64,000 nt of DNA from a virus. A model generated the notes under the pieces. It was not told where the DNA came from. It was given only the letters and a program-made list of their open reading frames with translations, and ran no database searches. The stretch lies in the IMG/VR virus record IMGVR_UViG_3300021468_000001, positions 1-64,000 of that record; one strand, written 5' to 3'. How positions within the stretch are numbered: position 1 is the stretch's first letter; each line of letters opens with the position of its first letter. A program made the position numbers and the translations under genes. Shown one piece after another: positions 45,904 through 55,372 of the stretch.

Positions 45904-46821
45904 ATGGCGGAAGATTGGAAAAAGGTCTGCGGAATAGCGTTCGAAACCGGGGGGTGGCCCCCGGCCTCTTCTACTGACCCGACTGTTTGGTTTCCTGGCA
46001 TGACGGAAGCCGATTTTCAACAGGAACCTGCTATTGTTGATGTTCCCGATACTCGCGGGGATCGCGCAGAATATCTACAGCCACTTGGAGGCTTTACGAC
46101 AACGGGGAGCGTCCGTGACGCCTATATAACGATGGGGATCGCAAGGCTTTTGCTTCCTCATGTTTTTGCTAAGTTAAGTGATACCGCGTATTATGAACGC
46201 TTCGATGGAGCTCCTGGTGATGCTGGTAGCGCTGCTTATCCGCTTTCTGTTACATTCGAAAAGGGTGGTATTTGGCGGGCTGGAATCGGATGTTTCGTCA
46301 AGAGCCTGGAAATGCTATATAGTTCTAATGTCTTGACTGCAAATATTGACCTTTCTGGGTATTCTGTTGTCACTCCATCTCCCACTCCGACTCCTTCATT
46401 TAATAATCCAATAAAGCTTTTTCCGCTTCACAACTTGAAGGTTATACTCGACTCTTCCGAAGTTCACGTGACAGATGTAACTTTCCGGGCGGAAACCGGT
46501 GTTCCCGATACAGATCTTCGGTCTGGCTCACAGTATCCAGCTGCACTAACGCAAGGGAAGCTTGCAGTCTCAGTTGAATTTTCCGTGGAAGCATCGGGCA
46601 CGATTTGGGATAATATAAAGAGCGGGCACGAATACAATGTCGTTCTTGAGATGAAAAATCAAGACTCGACTGAGAAGATTGTGATCGAACTCCCGCAACT
46701 TCGCGTCAATCCGTCACGTCACGATGATTCTGAAGACAGAAATCTACTCTTTACAAAACTTGCCTGTAATGCTCTTGTTGATACTACGCTTGGTTATGAA
46801 ACACGCGTTTATCTTGCGTAA
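45904..46821 (+). CDS. Major tail tube protein
   Basis: 305 aa. Start after GAGGAGATAGAAG. A conserved-looking N-terminus (ADFQQEPAIVDVPDTRGDRAEYLQPLGGFTTTGSVRDAYITMGIARLLLPHVF), a proline-rich linker (TPSPTPTPSF, about residues 155-165) and a second beta domain (IKLFPLHNLKVILDSSEVHVTDVTFRAETG). Two-domain tail tube proteins form the hexameric tube around the tape measure. Position before the chaperone and tape measure supports it. Confidence 0.65.
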   Translation: MAEDWKKVCGIAFETGGWPPASSTDPTVWFPGMTEADFQQEPAIVDVPDTRGDRAEYLQPLGGFTTTGSVRDAYITMGIARLLLPHVFAKLSDTAYYERFDGAPGDAGSAAYPLSVTFEKGGIWRAGIGCFVKSLEMLYSSNVLTANIDLSGYSVVTPSPTPTPSFNNPIKLFPLHNLKVILDSSEVHVTDVTFRAETGVPDTDLRSGSQYPAALTQGKLAVSVEFSVEASGTIWDNIKSGHEYNVVLEMKNQDSTEKIVIELPQLRVNPSRHDDSEDRNLLFTKLACNALVDTTLGYETRVYLA

Positions 46822-46847
46822 GTTGCGATTGAACTACTGATTTTCGT

Positions 46848-46875
46848 TTGACAAGTCTGTTTTTGCTCGTAAACT
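46848..46875 (+). promoter_or_regulatory. Sigma70-like promoter upstream of tail chaperone
   Basis: TTGACA (46848-46853), a 16-base spacer, TAAACT (46870-46875). The next gene starts at 46906 with GTGGAGGTTTCAG. This gap (46822-46905) otherwise contains nothing. Confidence 0.6.
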
Positions 46876-46905
46876 TTAGGCAGGTTATTAAGTGGAGGTT
46901 TCAGA

Positions 46906-47283
46906 ATGGCGTTCGTTTACAAGCCCGGGGTCAGGCGGATCGAAGTTGAAATAGAGGATGATGAGGGGAAAGAGGAAAAGATTGTGCTTTTCGTCAAGCG
47001 GCCTGAAGTTAGCGATCTGGAGGCATACGTGAGGGCTGAAGGGAATACAACGCGAAATACCATGGTTATTCTTTCCCATGTTGAAGGATGGGAAGGTGTC
47101 GTGGATTCAGAGGGAGCAGAGGTTCCGTTCACACGAGAAAACTTTAACCGGCTTCCGCTTGCTGCAGCTCGAATCATAGCGGAAAAAATTACAGACGTTT
47201 TTTTTCGAAGAACCCTTGAGAAAATTGGCGGAGTGGGAGCGAGCGGTACAGGAATTGGCAGTTCGGAAAATCCCAACATGTAG
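46906..47283 (+). CDS. Tail assembly chaperone (unshifted product)
   Basis: 125 aa. ATG at 46906 after GTGGAGGTTTCAG. Sequence YKPGVRRIEVEIEDDEGKEEKIVLFVKRPEVSDLEAYVRAEGNT..FTRENFNRLPLAAARIIAEKITDVFFRR fits the short chaperone made before tape measure proteins. The second open frame (47180-47587) starts inside its end and has no start site, so a frameshift at the T8 run (47198-47205) is predicted to give a longer form. Such pairs load the tape measure into the growing tail. Confidence 0.65.
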   Translation: MAFVYKPGVRRIEVEIEDDEGKEEKIVLFVKRPEVSDLEAYVRAEGNTTRNTMVILSHVEGWEGVVDSEGAEVPFTRENFNRLPLAAARIIAEKITDVFFRRTLEKIGGVGASGTGIGSSENPNM

Positions 47284-47587
47284 TGCATGTAGAGAGAAAT
47301 TTCAGGGCATTCCGGGCCGACCTGATTGCGACAAGCCAGATGGATTTCAGTGGGATTGTCCGCGAGCGCGGATCAATCGGCTGCCAAAATCTATCCTCTT
47401 CAACATCCAACTTGCTCAAGTCTGCATAGAGATTAAGTGTTTGCCGAAACCAGGCGGTTTGCTTTCTCAAGACCTTGAGTTCTTCTTCGTTTTGATGCGG
47501 GTTTTGGAGTTGAGGCAGAAACTGTCTGGTGCGCTTTTAAAAGAATCTCAAGGCCAGATGAGACTTCAACGCTATCCAATCTACTAG
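47180..47587 (+). CDS. Tail assembly chaperone, shifted-frame extension
   Basis: A frame open from 47180 to the TAG at 47585. It has no ribosome site and the first possible start is a TTG at 47216. A -2 (or +1) shift on the T8 run would fuse it to the first 100 residues of the 46906 gene, giving about 227 aa. The extension has four cysteines (CSACREKFQGIPGRPDCDKPDGFQWDC), suggesting a zinc knuckle, then helices. It spans up to the tape measure gene as expected for a G-T-like product. Confidence 0.6.
   Translation, partial: RKKLQTFFFEEPLRKLAEWERAVQELAVRKIPTCSACREKFQGIPGRPDCDKPDGFQWDCPRARINRLPKSILFNIQLAQVCIEIKCLPKPGGLLSQDLEFFFVLMRVLELRQKLSGALLKESQGQMRLQRYPIY
47198..47205 (+). promoter_or_regulatory. 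Candidate programmed frameshift site (T8)
   Basis: The zero frame reads GTT TTT TTT CGA. The run lets the Phe tRNAs re-pair perfectly after a slip of -1 or -2. The -1 frame meets TGA after four codons (47217), whereas the -2/+1 frame continues to 47587. Hence -2 (as in phage Mu) or +1 is predicted. Confidence 0.6.
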
Positions 47588-47594
47588 ACTTGAC

Positions 47595-47623
47595 TTGACA
47601 TATCCTATTCCCGCCTAAAAGAT
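47595..47623 (+). promoter_or_regulatory. Possible promoter before tape measure gene
   Basis: TTGACA (47595-47600, with an overlapping TTGACT at 47590). A clear -10 box is lacking: AAAGAT at 47618-47623 is only half-matching. The gap 47588-47649 has no gene. Confidence 0.35.
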
Positions 47624-47649
47624 ATTGAGAGGTTACTGAGGAATTTAGT

Positions 47650-50598
47650 ATGCCTGAGTCAAGATTGCGCATAGAAACGGGGGGGCTTTCGGGCGTTGTT
47701 GGCTATCTTGGAAGTCTTGCCTCCCAGGTCCGATCTCTTATACTCGCACCCGGAGCAGCGGTTCCAAGAGATGTTACAGTCCGTGCACCAACAACAACGC
47801 TGTTGAAAAGTGAAGTTTCAATGCTTCTGAGACAGTTAACGCCGGGGGGTATTGGTGGAAAACCAGCGCTGAAAGGAGTCCCAACTTTTCCCAGAGAAGA
47901 AACTATTGCGAAAGGTTTTGGGGGCTTGATAGCGCAAGTTCGGCAGCAAACTGGAATGCGACTAGAGGGGTTGACTCAAATCCAGCAGGTCGCATCCAGG
48001 TTTTCCCGTGATTTTTATCGCTTGATTGCGAAACTTCCAAAACTTGATCCCCGCGTTGCTACTAGAAGAGTCGCTAGCTTTATGAAGAGATATGCTGGTA
48101 TAGGAAAAGATCTTAGTCAGCTATTCACTCGCGAAATAAACCGCTTAATCCCTATCCTTAAAAGAGCAACGCCGGAACACAGGGCAATTCTTAAAAGACT
48201 AGTCGGGGCATTGAGGCGTTATCGGGGAAATTGGACAGCAAACGCGCACAAAATCCAGGCTGAAATGGCTGCTTTTTGTAGAGCAATTATTAGTGATGTT
48301 CATCGGATATCGGAACAGGCGAAAATTCGAAAACTCCCCCGGCCAGCCATCCCAGTTGTTAAAAGAATATACGGCGGTTTGGTACCGAACGATATAGCTG
48401 GGGCTGGTGCGGAAGAGGCGGGAGAAAAGGCAGAGTCGAGATGGAGCAAGACAGGGGGGCACCTTCGGCGCGTCGCATCTTTAGTTTCGCAAGTTTCTTC
48501 ATCTTTTACCCGCGCGGGACGGGTTATCGGCGAATCTCTTTTCGCGCCTTTGAAAATTCTCCATAACCTACATATGGAAGTCAGAAGGTGGATGTTCTCC
48601 GCATTGTTGTTCTGGTACTCGATGGACAGATTTTTTAGGCCAGCTGCTGCTGTCATCCGCAAGGTTCAGGCCGCTACTATAATGGCAACCGGGGCGTTCA
48701 AGGATTGGGGAACCCACCTTTCTTATGTTTCGCGTCTTGGTGGCAAGTTTGCGGTTCCTCTCCGCCAGATTTCTGAAGGATATTACACGCTAACGAAGGC
48801 TGGGTTTTCCGCGCAAGAATCTCAAAATATGCTTACGGCTTCACTGTCTTACGCCACGATTCACGGCTCTGAACTTCAGGGCGTAATCGGTCAGTTGATT
48901 ACAGTCATACATGCGTGGAACTTAAAGGGTGAGGATGCAACGAGGATCGTTAACTCGCTTCAAAATGCAGTTGCAAAGTCTAACCTTGGGATCAACGATC
49001 TCAACACTGCATTGGGATATGTTGCGAGTTCGGCTGGGGATCTTGGAATATCGCTGAACGAAACGTTGGCCGCAATGATGGCGCTTCGTGATGCTGGCGT
49101 TCGTGCAGGAAGAATCGGGACCGGTCTCCGCAGGGTTATTCAGGGGCTAGTACAGGCGACGGCAAGAGCTGTTGGTGAGCAGATGAATGCCAAGGATGCA
49201 ATTGGAGTGTTAGAAGCATCTGGTGTTCAGTGGAAACGCCTTGCTAGTGCGATTGAAAATGCAGGGAAAGGTCCATCATTTTTTAGGGTTGCGCTTGAAG
49301 AATTAAACAAGGTCGTTCGGGACGGGATTACGGTTCAAGAGCGATATGCATTCAAAGTACTTTTTGGCTTGAGGGGCGTTCAAGTCGCGACCCTTTTGGC
49401 TAGAAAACGCAAAGAAATCCTCGAAGAGAATATTCGGAAACTAGAAGAGAATGCTAGACTTGAAGAAAAAGCTGCTCAGGTTACTTCCCAATTTGCCGGC
49501 ATCTTCGATGTCCTTAACAATCTCTGGTTAATATTTAGAAGCGGTGTACTTGAGGGGTTGGGTACATTTGGGAACGAATTTACCAAAACCACTACAAGCA
49601 TTGCAGATTCCCTATTACAAACTGGGAAGCGCATTGGGACAATGATTGCAAAAGAGTTTGGGATCGAAAACCTTTTTAAGGGTATTGGGGGTGGATTGCC
49701 AAAGACGATAGAGTGGATCGCCGGGGAAATAATGGGATTCATAAAATATATTGGTCGTGGAATCAAGGAAAGTGCTAGAATCCTAATGGATGCTTTTGGA
49801 ATGGCTATAGGGAAGGGAAAAGGTGTTGGCGAAACAATTGGGGCAGTGGTTTCTGGAATTCTCATCGGCCTTTCAAAGGTATCCGCAATAATCATCAAAA
49901 TCATTAACGAAATTATGAAGGCTATTGGTGGTGGAGAAAGTTTTGAGAAAACAGTGGCGAAAATGGTGCAGGTATTTGCAACATTAAAACTTGGCGTGGC
50001 TGCTGTACTCACGCCCTTTACATCACTGGTAAAACTTGGCTGGCAGTTGACAATGATCTCCGCAATTTTAGGGAAAGGTGGTCTTTTCGGTGGTGCGGCT
50101 GCGGGGAAAGGCGCCGGTCTCTTTGGCGGTGCTGGTTTCCTTGGTGGCGCAAAGTGGATTTTTGGGAAAGCGTTACTGCCGGTTGGCGCGGGGATAGCGG
50201 GCGCAGAAGTAGCCGGAGCTTTTGGCGGAGGGAAATGGTGGCAAATGGGTACGGGAGCGGCCACAGGTGCGGGGGTGGGGTTTGCAACTGGTGGACCAGT
50301 AGGGGCAGTTGTTGGCGCTATTGGCGGAGGGATATATGGATACCTCCGTGGTAGTTCCGAAGAAGCCGCCCAAAGGGAGGCTGAAATTGCGCGAGAAAGA
50401 GCGCTAGACCGACAAGAAAGACTTGAAAGAATTGCTGCTGAAAGAGAACGGAGGTGGGCTGAGTATCGTAGAAAGATTGGGGTTGAAATCACTCATAAAG
50501 GGGGCGGTAAAGAAGAAGAGGAGCGGGTCTATGAAACTATAATATCTGCGCTCAAAAAAGAATATAATGTGATTGCGACTATGAGAGAGGAGGCGTGA
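47650..50598 (+). CDS. Tail tape measure protein
   Basis: 982 aa. ATG after GAGGAATTTAGT. The TP901-type core is at about residues 335-520 (WGTHLSYVSRLGGKFAVPLRQISEGYYTLTKAGFSAQESQNMLTASL.., IGQLITVIHAWNLKGEDATRIVNSLQNAVAKSNLGINDLNTALGYV). Coiled-coil N-terminal parts follow the start. Hydrophobic and glycine-rich segments at 690-900 (AVLTPFTSLVKLG, GGAAAGKGAGLFGGAGFLGGAKWIFGKALLPVGAGIAGAEVAGAFGGG) may insert in the membrane. A charged C-terminus follows. It sets tail length; at about 1.5 angstrom per residue the tail would be near 150 nm (known relation, not measured here). Confidence 0.85.
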   Translation: MPESRLRIETGGLSGVVGYLGSLASQVRSLILAPGAAVPRDVTVRAPTTTLLKSEVSMLLRQLTPGGIGGKPALKGVPTFPREETIAKGFGGLIAQVRQQTGMRLEGLTQIQQVASRFSRDFYRLIAKLPKLDPRVATRRVASFMKRYAGIGKDLSQLFTREINRLIPILKRATPEHRAILKRLVGALRRYRGNWTANAHKIQAEMAAFCRAIISDVHRISEQAKIRKLPRPAIPVVKRIYGGLVPNDIAGAGAEEAGEKAESRWSKTGGHLRRVASLVSQVSSSFTRAGRVIGESLFAPLKILHNLHMEVRRWMFSALLFWYSMDRFFRPAAAVIRKVQAATIMATGAFKDWGTHLSYVSRLGGKFAVPLRQISEGYYTLTKAGFSAQESQNMLTASLSYATIHGSELQGVIGQLITVIHAWNLKGEDATRIVNSLQNAVAKSNLGINDLNTALGYVASSAGDLGISLNETLAAMMALRDAGVRAGRIGTGLRRVIQGLVQATARAVGEQMNAKDAIGVLEASGVQWKRLASAIENAGKGPSFFRVALEELNKVVRDGITVQERYAFKVLFGLRGVQVATLLARKRKEILEENIRKLEENARLEEKAAQVTSQFAGIFDVLNNLWLIFRSGVLEGLGTFGNEFTKTTTSIADSLLQTGKRIGTMIAKEFGIENLFKGIGGGLPKTIEWIAGEIMGFIKYIGRGIKESARILMDAFGMAIGKGKGVGETIGAVVSGILIGLSKVSAIIIKIINEIMKAIGGGESFEKTVAKMVQVFATLKLGVAAVLTPFTSLVKLGWQLTMISAILGKGGLFGGAAAGKGAGLFGGAGFLGGAKWIFGKALLPVGAGIAGAEVAGAFGGGKWWQMGTGAATGAGVGFATGGPVGAVVGAIGGGIYGYLRGSSEEAAQREAEIARERALDRQERLERIAAERERRWAEYRRKIGVEITHKGGGKEEEERVYETIISALKKEYNVIATMREEA

Positions 50599-50600
50599 CT

Positions 50601-51986
50601 GTGGCTTTTGTGATGAAGATTTTTAGCAATTCAAGTTCGTATGAATTTCAGGCTCCTCCACGCTTCAAAGTTTCTGAGGAGATGGAAATTGTTGATGACA
50701 AAAAAGTTTGGCGTGAGAACTGGGAGTTTGAAGGGCTCGAACCGTGTTCCGGCAATGATGATGCAAAAACCCGGTGGGAAAACATCCTTGCAATTCTTCA
50801 TCCTGAAACCTTTGATGGCTTCACGATTTATAAAGATATTGGTGGATCTTTGATCTCTTTCATTTCGAGGCGCGATGCTGACTGTCTTGTTCGCCCAAGA
50901 ATCGGGGCCGTAAGCCTGCCGAGCTCTGGCGCTGATGCAGCTTGGGCAACAAATATACGTTACTCGTTTACCGTTTCGGCACTTCCTCGGTATAGTGATC
51001 TTGCAACTGGAGAAGCCAGAAGGAACTGGCGCGTCGAAATCCAGATCGACGAATTGGGATTTATGGCGATTACGGAAAGTGGGGAGGTAGAGTATTCTGA
51101 AGAACCGAATCATGGCCCGTTGCCGCGTATGTCACCGAGTAAGCGCAGATTCGAATCTAAGGGGCTAAGAACAACGTGGAGTGAAGGAAAACGCAAGTGC
51201 TCATATTCTTATTCATGGAAGGAGAGGCGTTTTGTTCTTGATGAGGATATGGATGTAGTCGGATTGCAATTTTCCTGTAACAGGTCGTTTGCGCCTTTTT
51301 TTAAGCGATTTGAGATAAAGATTTCATGTGGTGTTCCGAAGGCAAAAGGTGGTGCGGTCAGATGGTCAAGCGAGTTGGGAAAGTTTAAGCGGAGTGGCGG
51401 TGCTGTTCGTGTGGGAATGATAAGTTCTGAACCTGATGTTACACCAACCGAGTTTTTGGATTCGCTTCCTCCCGAAGCAAAAGATGTTGCGGTAAAAATT
51501 GAGGAAGCGCTAGTTCCATCTTCTGCGTTTGATATTGATAGGCGTGCATCGTGGGATTCTGAATCAAGGAACCTTTCGCTTGATTTGTCGTATTCGGTTT
51601 TGAAATCTGATGCGAAGTGGGTCTCCCTTTCGTTTTCACTTGATTTACAAGAATCCTTGCCATCTGTGTCTGAATTTAAGAGAGCATACGGGCGGTACCC
51701 CATTCTGTTCTTTTCCGGCAACAACGCAAAGCGGATTGCGGTTTCGATTCGAGTTGAAAGCCTATCTCAGATTCCGAATGAGAACCTTTTGTTCCCAAGG
51801 ATAGAGACGGGGCTTTGGTGGTCAAGGCGGCGTGTCCGAAAGGGCGTTGCAAAGATTTTTAATGATGGCACCTATTCTTGGGCCTACTCGGCCGACGGTG
51901 AGTTGGTCGTTCCAGAGTCGTCTAGAAGTGTGAGCCTTTCGGGGATTACATCCAAGATATTTGCCGCACTGGGGGTATCGCCGTGA
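50601..51986 (+). CDS. Tail protein (distal tail-like)
   Basis: 461 aa. GTG at 50601 is preferred because GAGGAGG is seven bases upstream; a GTG at 50595 is too close. Beta-rich throughout (MKIFSNSSSYEFQAPPRFKVSEEMEIVDDKKVWRENWEFEGLEPCSG). It sits directly after the tape measure, where the distal tail protein that joins tube and hub is encoded. Not recognised by motif. Confidence 0.5.
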   Translation: MAFVMKIFSNSSSYEFQAPPRFKVSEEMEIVDDKKVWRENWEFEGLEPCSGNDDAKTRWENILAILHPETFDGFTIYKDIGGSLISFISRRDADCLVRPRIGAVSLPSSGADAAWATNIRYSFTVSALPRYSDLATGEARRNWRVEIQIDELGFMAITESGEVEYSEEPNHGPLPRMSPSKRRFESKGLRTTWSEGKRKCSYSYSWKERRFVLDEDMDVVGLQFSCNRSFAPFFKRFEIKISCGVPKAKGGAVRWSSELGKFKRSGGAVRVGMISSEPDVTPTEFLDSLPPEAKDVAVKIEEALVPSSAFDIDRRASWDSESRNLSLDLSYSVLKSDAKWVSLSFSLDLQESLPSVSEFKRAYGRYPILFFSGNNAKRIAVSIRVESLSQIPNENLLFPRIETGLWWSRRRVRKGVAKIFNDGTYSWAYSADGELVVPESSRSVSLSGITSKIFAALGVSP

Positions 51987-54900
51987 CCAAGGTATTTTCG
52001 GGCGTTGCCAGGCTAGTTGATCTTAATGTTATAAAAGGAGGAAAGTTCGGACCATCTCCAAGGGAGCGTATCCGCAGTGGGAAATTTCATACGCGAGTTA
52101 CTGTTGGCGGTTCTGGAGGACAGAATACCGCTGCTGTACCGCCCCCTCAAAAATTGCTTTCGCAAAAAGAGTTCGAGGTAGTTGAGTTTACGATGACAAG
52201 ACAGTCGGGGGTTTCCCCTTCGAAGGGAAGCACCATTATTCTTGGTCCCCCGGGTATCGCAACTGCCTTAAAAACCCGTCCGTTCATTGAGTTTGACCTG
52301 CTTGAAGAAGATCTTGAATTGAACTCTACTGTGAAAAGAAAAATTAGAAAACTGAAAGTAGTTCGTTACGAAGAAGTCATGCCGCGCTTGTCGAAGAAGG
52401 TCCCAGCTGGGATGCTTGCTTATAAAGTAGAGTTTGAGGACTTTCGATGGATACTCAATTTTGGTGGCGTTTTTGGGGAGTTCAATATAATCCAAGACTT
52501 TGCGTTCGACGGAAAGCCGATATTCAAAAGGCATTCATTAAAGAAGGACGGAACTCCTTGGTTATACGGGGAATTGATTTCGTTAGTTCTCAAAAGCTTG
52601 TTAGTCTCATTTGAAGGCGGGCGAGAGAATGTCGATTGCAAAGTGATTTTCCTTACAAAAGGAAAATCGGAGACAAGGACGAGGGCGGTGGTGGCGGAGC
52701 CCCAATTAGGCTCGCATCTTACTGGAGATGTGATTGACGTTGCTTTTGAAAGTAAGGAAACGGCATTGGGAAACTTTCCTTGGAATAAAAAGTGGTGGGG
52801 CACTTCTAGGAGGGCGGTTCTTAATGAGTTGCTAAGAGAAATAGGTTATGAACTTTCTATAGATGATGCTGGTGATATATTTATAGTTCCGCAGCCCAAA
52901 CAAGTTGATGTTAGAGTTTCAGGAATTGAAGACGAGAAAAGCCCGCGGGTGGGGCTTTTCAAGGGGGCCGTCCCCGAAAAGGTGTTTGTAATTGGTGCGA
53001 AATCCGTAAGAATGGAACTTGTTGAGGCAATGCTTCCACAATCAAAATCGTACCAACAGACAGTTTCAGATTTTATAGAAGAAATTGGGGCTAGCACTTC
53101 ACTTGCAACTGCGAATGACGCAATCGCAAAGTTTATTGCGAGAAAGTTCAACGAGTTAGCCGGGACGGTTGATTATCCTATTTGGCCAGCAATTCCAGAT
53201 CTTTCTGGTCGCTGGCGCATTCTTTGGGATATTTTGGACCAGTGGGATATAGATATAGGCGGGTTTTGTCTTTGGATGGGATCGCAAGAAAGCATCAAAA
53301 CGCTGCAGGACAATATCCCGCATGATCCTCCTAATGCAGCACTGCCAGAAGTTTTGTATCCGGAAGAGGTTGAATTTGTAGAAACGCTTTTGAAACTCGG
53401 GCTTCCGGTTGATTGCAAGCAAACAAAAGCATCTTTACTTCATGCAAATGCTTTTAAGGCTTGGTGGTTAAAAGGGCCAATAAGAGTGGAATATAATTGG
53501 GATGCCGAACAGAAAAAAATCATCTCGGATTTTGCAGGAGATGTTCCGAGCGGTACCACGGAACTTGACTCAGAGCAGTTTCTCCCGCTTCGAGATTTTC
53601 TTTCTCCGATATGGGTTTTTTCTAGCAAGGAGAAAGAAGAGGGCAAAGATGGTCTCATAAATCTTTTTGGCGATTCAAAAGGATCAAGGGCGGGTAAGCA
53701 TGGTTACGGTTCTGCGCGGCAAAAAGTGCGAATGTTGGCCTGGCTTCCTGAGTGGTCAAAACATCTTTCCGGTCAACTTGGATGGTACGAGCCCAGATTT
53801 TGCGAGTCTTGGGCAAAAACGTTTAAGACGGTTGCGTCATTAGGGTATGTTGCTCCATCTTTGTTGAGAAAACAGGGATTCACGCTTGAGCAACCGATGG
53901 TGTTGGATGCACAGAAGGGAGTAATCGCATTTGCGAACCGTACGCGCGGTCTTCGAATTCCGAACCCAGGTCTTTCTGAACACTCGCCGTTCATGCCATT
54001 CATCCAGCCTATGTCGCTATTATTTGCATTTGAGTCGCATGATGAACGGCTTGGCGTCCTCAACTTTTTCATTCATGAGGTCAAGCGGCCTAATAAAGAT
54101 AGGTTTATGTACCCGATAAAGGGATTGGCCAAGTTTGTAAGAATTGAGGAGCTCAGGGAGTATATCAGGCTTGGAGAAAGCGTAAATCGCGAGGAGCTTT
54201 GCAATCTAGTTGATGAGTTTGCGCCCCAAATTTGGGATGCTGCGGTTGAAGGAAGGAGTCAGCGGATCTCGACTAGGGTGGGGACGATTTCTCTTGATGC
54301 GAGTTCGATCTATCCTCAATCGAGCATAACATGGCGGGCAAAGGGCGAAACGTCTACGTCAATCGAGATCTCTTCGCCTCATAAAGCGGGGATGCCGCTT
54401 CTCCCGTTAAAGCGCCGGATTGCTCGTGACTGGGGCGAAAAAAGAAAAGACCACGATCTAACGTTGTTTTCCCACGATGCGGCAAGTGATTTTGCAGATG
54501 GAAGAGATGAGTTTGCAGAAAAGCAGGTTCTGGCACCTGACCGCTCATCGGAGGAGCGCCGACTTCTGAATGCGCAGCACTTCGGGATACTCGGCATGTA
54601 TGATCCGAATGAAGATGAGGATGTTATTGCCGCTGAGGTTGTTCTTGCGCGCCCAGACTGGCACATTCACTCGCTTTCGAAAATTGGCCCGTTGCTCTCC
54701 CGCGAACCAATAGGACAAGATCCAGCCGGGTATGGTTCCAACGAGTTTATGATTTTGTATGGTCATTTTTGGTGGACACCAAATGTTGACAAAGCAGGCT
54801 GCGGCCACTCGCATAAAATTGGCGGGTTTTGGTATCCCTATGTGCGGCTTCCATTGAGAATTCTGACTGGAGGACCGAAGAGTTCCTGGCAACGCGCCGG

Positions 54901-55372
54901 GAGTGATTTGTATCCTGATGTTACTTCTGTTGGTAGAGTCACGGGGCTTGTTTTCCCGCAGGGATCGGACAAAAAGGCCAGGCTTGAACTAAATGTAATG
55001 AACCGTCCCGAGCAAAATGGGGAGCCTGTAAAGTTTGGGTTGCTTTTTGAGTATGTTTTTACGGATACCGCGAGCGACAAAAACGCTGTGTTTCAGTTTG
55101 ATTACGTTTCGCATTCCCAAGGCGACTCCGTAACTGATCCCATTCCATCTACCCTAACGGTTTCCCTTTCGATAGACGGCGATGCAGGAGTGCTCCAAAA
55201 AAGAACCTTGGTGGTATTCCCGGATGGCTTCGACGCCTGGTCTCTTTCGGCAATTGATATTTCAAGACCAAGTCATGCTTCAGATACATATACCGGCGAT
55301 GTAATCGTATTGGGAGTCAAGCCGGTTTATGGATTGGATGAAATGATTTCCATAGGAGGAGCACCATCATGA
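51983..55372 (+). CDS. Large tail hub / baseplate protein
   Basis: 1129 aa, GTG in a GTGA overlap. The start region and residues about 150-330 (VEFEDFRWILNFGGVFGEFNIIQ, LNELLREIGYELSIDDAGDIFIVPQPKQVDVRV) match the style of tail-hub domains (T4 gp27/Tal-like). The remainder is a long beta-rich body with a C-terminal carbohydrate-binding-like fold (KFGLLFEYVFTDTASDKNAVFQFDYVS). It is probably the hub with the host-contact or penetration function; no peptidase or muramidase motif is evident. Confidence 0.55.
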   Translation: MTKVFSGVARLVDLNVIKGGKFGPSPRERIRSGKFHTRVTVGGSGGQNTAAVPPPQKLLSQKEFEVVEFTMTRQSGVSPSKGSTIILGPPGIATALKTRPFIEFDLLEEDLELNSTVKRKIRKLKVVRYEEVMPRLSKKVPAGMLAYKVEFEDFRWILNFGGVFGEFNIIQDFAFDGKPIFKRHSLKKDGTPWLYGELISLVLKSLLVSFEGGRENVDCKVIFLTKGKSETRTRAVVAEPQLGSHLTGDVIDVAFESKETALGNFPWNKKWWGTSRRAVLNELLREIGYELSIDDAGDIFIVPQPKQVDVRVSGIEDEKSPRVGLFKGAVPEKVFVIGAKSVRMELVEAMLPQSKSYQQTVSDFIEEIGASTSLATANDAIAKFIARKFNELAGTVDYPIWPAIPDLSGRWRILWDILDQWDIDIGGFCLWMGSQESIKTLQDNIPHDPPNAALPEVLYPEEVEFVETLLKLGLPVDCKQTKASLLHANAFKAWWLKGPIRVEYNWDAEQKKIISDFAGDVPSGTTELDSEQFLPLRDFLSPIWVFSSKEKEEGKDGLINLFGDSKGSRAGKHGYGSARQKVRMLAWLPEWSKHLSGQLGWYEPRFCESWAKTFKTVASLGYVAPSLLRKQGFTLEQPMVLDAQKGVIAFANRTRGLRIPNPGLSEHSPFMPFIQPMSLLFAFESHDERLGVLNFFIHEVKRPNKDRFMYPIKGLAKFVRIEELREYIRLGESVNREELCNLVDEFAPQIWDAAVEGRSQRISTRVGTISLDASSIYPQSSITWRAKGETSTSIEISSPHKAGMPLLPLKRRIARDWGEKRKDHDLTLFSHDAASDFADGRDEFAEKQVLAPDRSSEERRLLNAQHFGILGMYDPNEDEDVIAAEVVLARPDWHIHSLSKIGPLLSREPIGQDPAGYGSNEFMILYGHFWWTPNVDKAGCGHSHKIGGFWYPYVRLPLRILTGGPKSSWQRAGSDLYPDVTSVGRVTGLVFPQGSDKKARLELNVMNRPEQNGEPVKFGLLFEYVFTDTASDKNAVFQFDYVSHSQGDSVTDPIPSTLTVSLSIDGDAGVLQKRTLVVFPDGFDAWSLSAIDISRPSHASDTYTGDVIVLGVKPVYGLDEMISIGGAPS

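Noticed and set aside
47199-47219. A -1 programmed frameshift at the T run
   Set aside because: The heptamer would permit it, but the -1 frame hits TGA at 47217, giving no meaningful extension; only -2/+1 leads to the long frame.
49476-50492. A 338-aa open frame on the minus strand under the tape measure gene
   Set aside because: It is a Pro/Ala-rich shadow of the tape measure's glycine/alanine-rich region and has no ribosome site or family features.
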